DNA from: Christensenella sp. UBA7868
GTDB lineage: Bacteria > Bacillota > Clostridia > Christensenellales > UBA1242
Direction: 5' to 3'
Length of the DNA stretch: 34,547 nt
Assembly: GCA_002501285.1 (NCBI GenBank)
Contig: DLSG01000110.1
Location: 1-34,547, forward strand
The first letter of the stretch is position 1. Every line of letters starts with the position of its first letter. Below are positions 32,941 through 34,547 of this stretch, piece after piece. The position numbers were made by a program, and so were the translations under genes. The notes beneath the pieces were generated by a model. The model was not told the origin of the DNA. It made no database searches and was given only the letters and a program-made list of their open reading frames with translations.

Positions 32941-34547
32941 ATGAAAAAATTTTTATTATCACTTTTCATATTGCTTCAAGTATTGTTTATTCCAATTCCT
33001 TTAAACAATACTATTTATGCTGAAAATCAGATGCTTTCAGATTTTTCATCAAATAATTATTCAAATTTTACAATTTTATCTCAAACCGAATTTTATTGCG
33101 TAGATAATCAAACAAATCAAGTTGTACACTATAAAAACGGAAACACAACATCTTTTGGAAAATATGGCGAAGAAAGCGGTGAATTTGCACAAATTAAAAA
33201 ATTATTAATATTAAAAAACGGAGAGATTGTTGTTTTCGACAATCTAAACAAACTTCACTTTTTTGATAATAACTCAAATTTTCTTTCAACCATTACATCA
33301 ACTAAAATTGACAATTCCCTAACCCCACTAGGACAAGTGTATGATATTCAATCCGACATCTATTCAAATGTATATTTACTAGACTCAACCAATAACTATA
33401 TTTTAAAAGCGTCAAGTGACAGTAAAAATTTTAGCGTTGTAAGTTCAACCACGCTAAACAGCAATACAAAATTCACGATTCTAAACAATTCTCAAAATTT
33501 TGTTATTTTAGACGATTGCAAACTTCAAAGTGGTGAAAATCAAATTTCACTAGAAATTGCCCCAAAAAGTTTGTTTACTGATGCTAAAAATTACATCTAT
33601 CTTGTTTATGATGAAAAAATAGAAAAATATAATCAAAACTTAACATTAATAACCAAACTCGAAATTAATTTAGGAGAAAATTATTCTATAAACCTAGAAA
33701 ATGGTGAAATCTATTATTTTCAAGATGCAGAAATTAAAACTCTTAAAGATTTTGCTTCAAATCTAGAAGATTACACTCCCCCAATAGATGTCAAAAACAA
33801 AACTCCATTATCTGAAAATATTGTAATTTTAACGCCATTAAGACAAGTAAATTTACTATCAAACCCTTATTCCAGCAAAACACTTAAAGTTTTAAACACC
33901 CAAGACAAATTAATTCTACTTGCAAAAACACAAGATTTTGAAACTCAATTTTGTTATGTTATGTATCAAAATGCAAACGAAACTTTCACAGGTTTTATTG
34001 AAGAGCGTTATCTAACGACACTTGAAATACCTTTAAAAAATGAAGAAATTATTTCGGTACGAAACGATGTTCCATATTACAAATATCCAAATGCAAAAAT
34101 CGATTACAAAATTTCAAATTTCACAGAAAGCACTCTTTCTATGCTAAACGAATTTGAACTTGACGGCATAACGTATTATCAAATCAAATTAAACGATTTT
34201 GTTGTCTTTGCAAAATCTGATGATTTTATAAGTTCAGACATTTCATGGGTAAATGTTTACTTAATTACAAATGCTCAAATTGCACCATATAACAACGAGA
34301 ATGTCACCTTATATCTTGATGAAAACAAAACTGAAATTTTAACTACATTAAACACAACGCAAAATGTAAAATTACTTGAAAAGCAATCAAACGGATTATC
34401 AAAAATTCAAGTGCTTTATAGCAACGAAATTGTTTCGTGTTATGTTGAAACAAAATTTATTGTTCCAAACAACGATTTATCTTTGCCACTAACTATTGTT
34501 TTAAGTTTAATTTGCTTAATAACAATAACAGTATTACTTATTAAATT
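32941..34547 (+). CDS. Exported NHL-like propeller and SH3-like domain protein, cut by the window edge
   Basis: At least 535 residues are open to the window end with no stop. A signal peptide (MKKFLLSLFILLQ, ending near residue 28, NTIYAEN) leads to an NHL-like propeller (about residues 35-270; SFGKYGEESGEF, then LKNGEIVVFDNLNKLHFFD). Three SH3-like segments follow: near 300-360 (CYVMYQNANETFTGFIEERY), 375-430 and 440-500. A hydrophobic helix (LPLTIVLSLICLITITVLLIK) is reached at the edge, so the gene probably ends soon after. The layout of signal, SH3-like domains and C-terminal membrane helix matches the gene at 31313. The ATG has no ribosome site but follows a -10 box directly. Function unknown; an envelope sensor or adhesion role would be speculation. 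Confidence 0.8.
   Translation, partial: MKKFLLSLFILLQVLFIPIPLNNTIYAENQMLSDFSSNNYSNFTILSQTEFYCVDNQTNQVVHYKNGNTTSFGKYGEESGEFAQIKKLLILKNGEIVVFDNLNKLHFFDNNSNFLSTITSTKIDNSLTPLGQVYDIQSDIYSNVYLLDSTNNYILKASSDSKNFSVVSSTTLNSNTKFTILNNSQNFVILDDCKLQSGENQISLEIAPKSLFTDAKNYIYLVYDEKIEKYNQNLTLITKLEINLGENYSINLENGEIYYFQDAEIKTLKDFASNLEDYTPPIDVKNKTPLSENIVILTPLRQVNLLSNPYSSKTLKVLNTQDKLILLAKTQDFETQFCYVMYQNANETFTGFIEERYLTTLEIPLKNEEIISVRNDVPYYKYPNAKIDYKISNFTESTLSMLNEFELDGITYYQIKLNDFVVFAKSDDFISSDISWVNVYLITNAQIAPYNNENVTLYLDENKTEILTTLNTTQNVKLLEKQSNGLSKIQVLYSNEIVSCYVETKFIVPNNDLSLPLTIVLSLICLITITVLLIK

Noticed and set aside
1..34547. tRNA, rRNA genes, or att sites flanking the phage-type block
   Set aside because: No cloverleaf, rRNA segment or convincing long direct repeat at the block edges was found by eye; short A+T-rich matches are expected by chance.
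1..34547. Use of TGA as a tryptophan codon as in mycoplasmas
   Set aside because: Tryptophans in terminase, capsid and synthetase read as TGG, and genes keep full length with TGA as a stop.

Overview
The window comes from a low-GC bacterium, most likely a gut or host-associated member of the Bacillota (a Clostridia-like or Mollicutes-related uncultured lineage). The reasons are the strong A+T bias, purine-rich Shine-Dalgarno sites, RNase J, a long-form GltX, a DUF1858 protein, BspA-type surface repeats with SipW-like N-termini, and full-length genes under a code in which TGA is a stop. The species cannot be named from this sequence.

Left part (1-10.5 kb): two exported proteins on the minus strand. 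One is a giant 3123-residue BspA-like adhesin: a SipW/CalY-like N-terminal region, one InlB-B/Flg_new-like repeat, six modules holding about 59 DUF285 leucine-rich units, and two C-terminal LamG-like domains. Just upstream is a 222-residue protein with a similar type of N-terminus. Bidirectional and strand-specific terminators lie in the first 300 bases.

Middle part (10.7-22.4 kb): chromosomal housekeeping and unknown genes. Transcribed leftward is an operon of two polytopic membrane proteins, RNase J and a TrmR-like O-methyltransferase, led by a TTGTAA-17-TATAAT promoter. Upstream of it are gltX and then a DUF1858/anchored protein/lipoprotein operon behind a perfect TTGACA-17-TATAAT promoter. 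Next come a divergent pair (SPFH-like zinc-ribbon protein and PRC-barrel protein), a small XRE regulator and a SLOG/YpsA-like protein.

Right part (22.4-32.6 kb): a compact, almost entirely leftward block of podovirus-type virion genes. In transcription order these are terL, terS-like, P22-type portal, scaffold, major capsid protein, a small conserved phage protein, a head-to-tail adaptor candidate, a gp10-like beta-propeller tail-hub candidate, a small coiled-coil protein and two holin-like membrane proteins. A sigma-4-like regulator lies just upstream. No integrase, replication gene, tail fibre, tape measure or endolysin is visible, and the block sits among host-type genes. It could be a decayed prophage or a domesticated short-tailed particle system resembling a gene transfer agent. 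A plus-strand, membrane-anchored SH3-like gene is wedged between the regulator and the terminase. A larger protein of similar architecture (NHL-like propeller, SH3-like domains, C-terminal membrane segment) runs off the right edge. All functions are inferred from sequence motifs read by eye; no database search was made.
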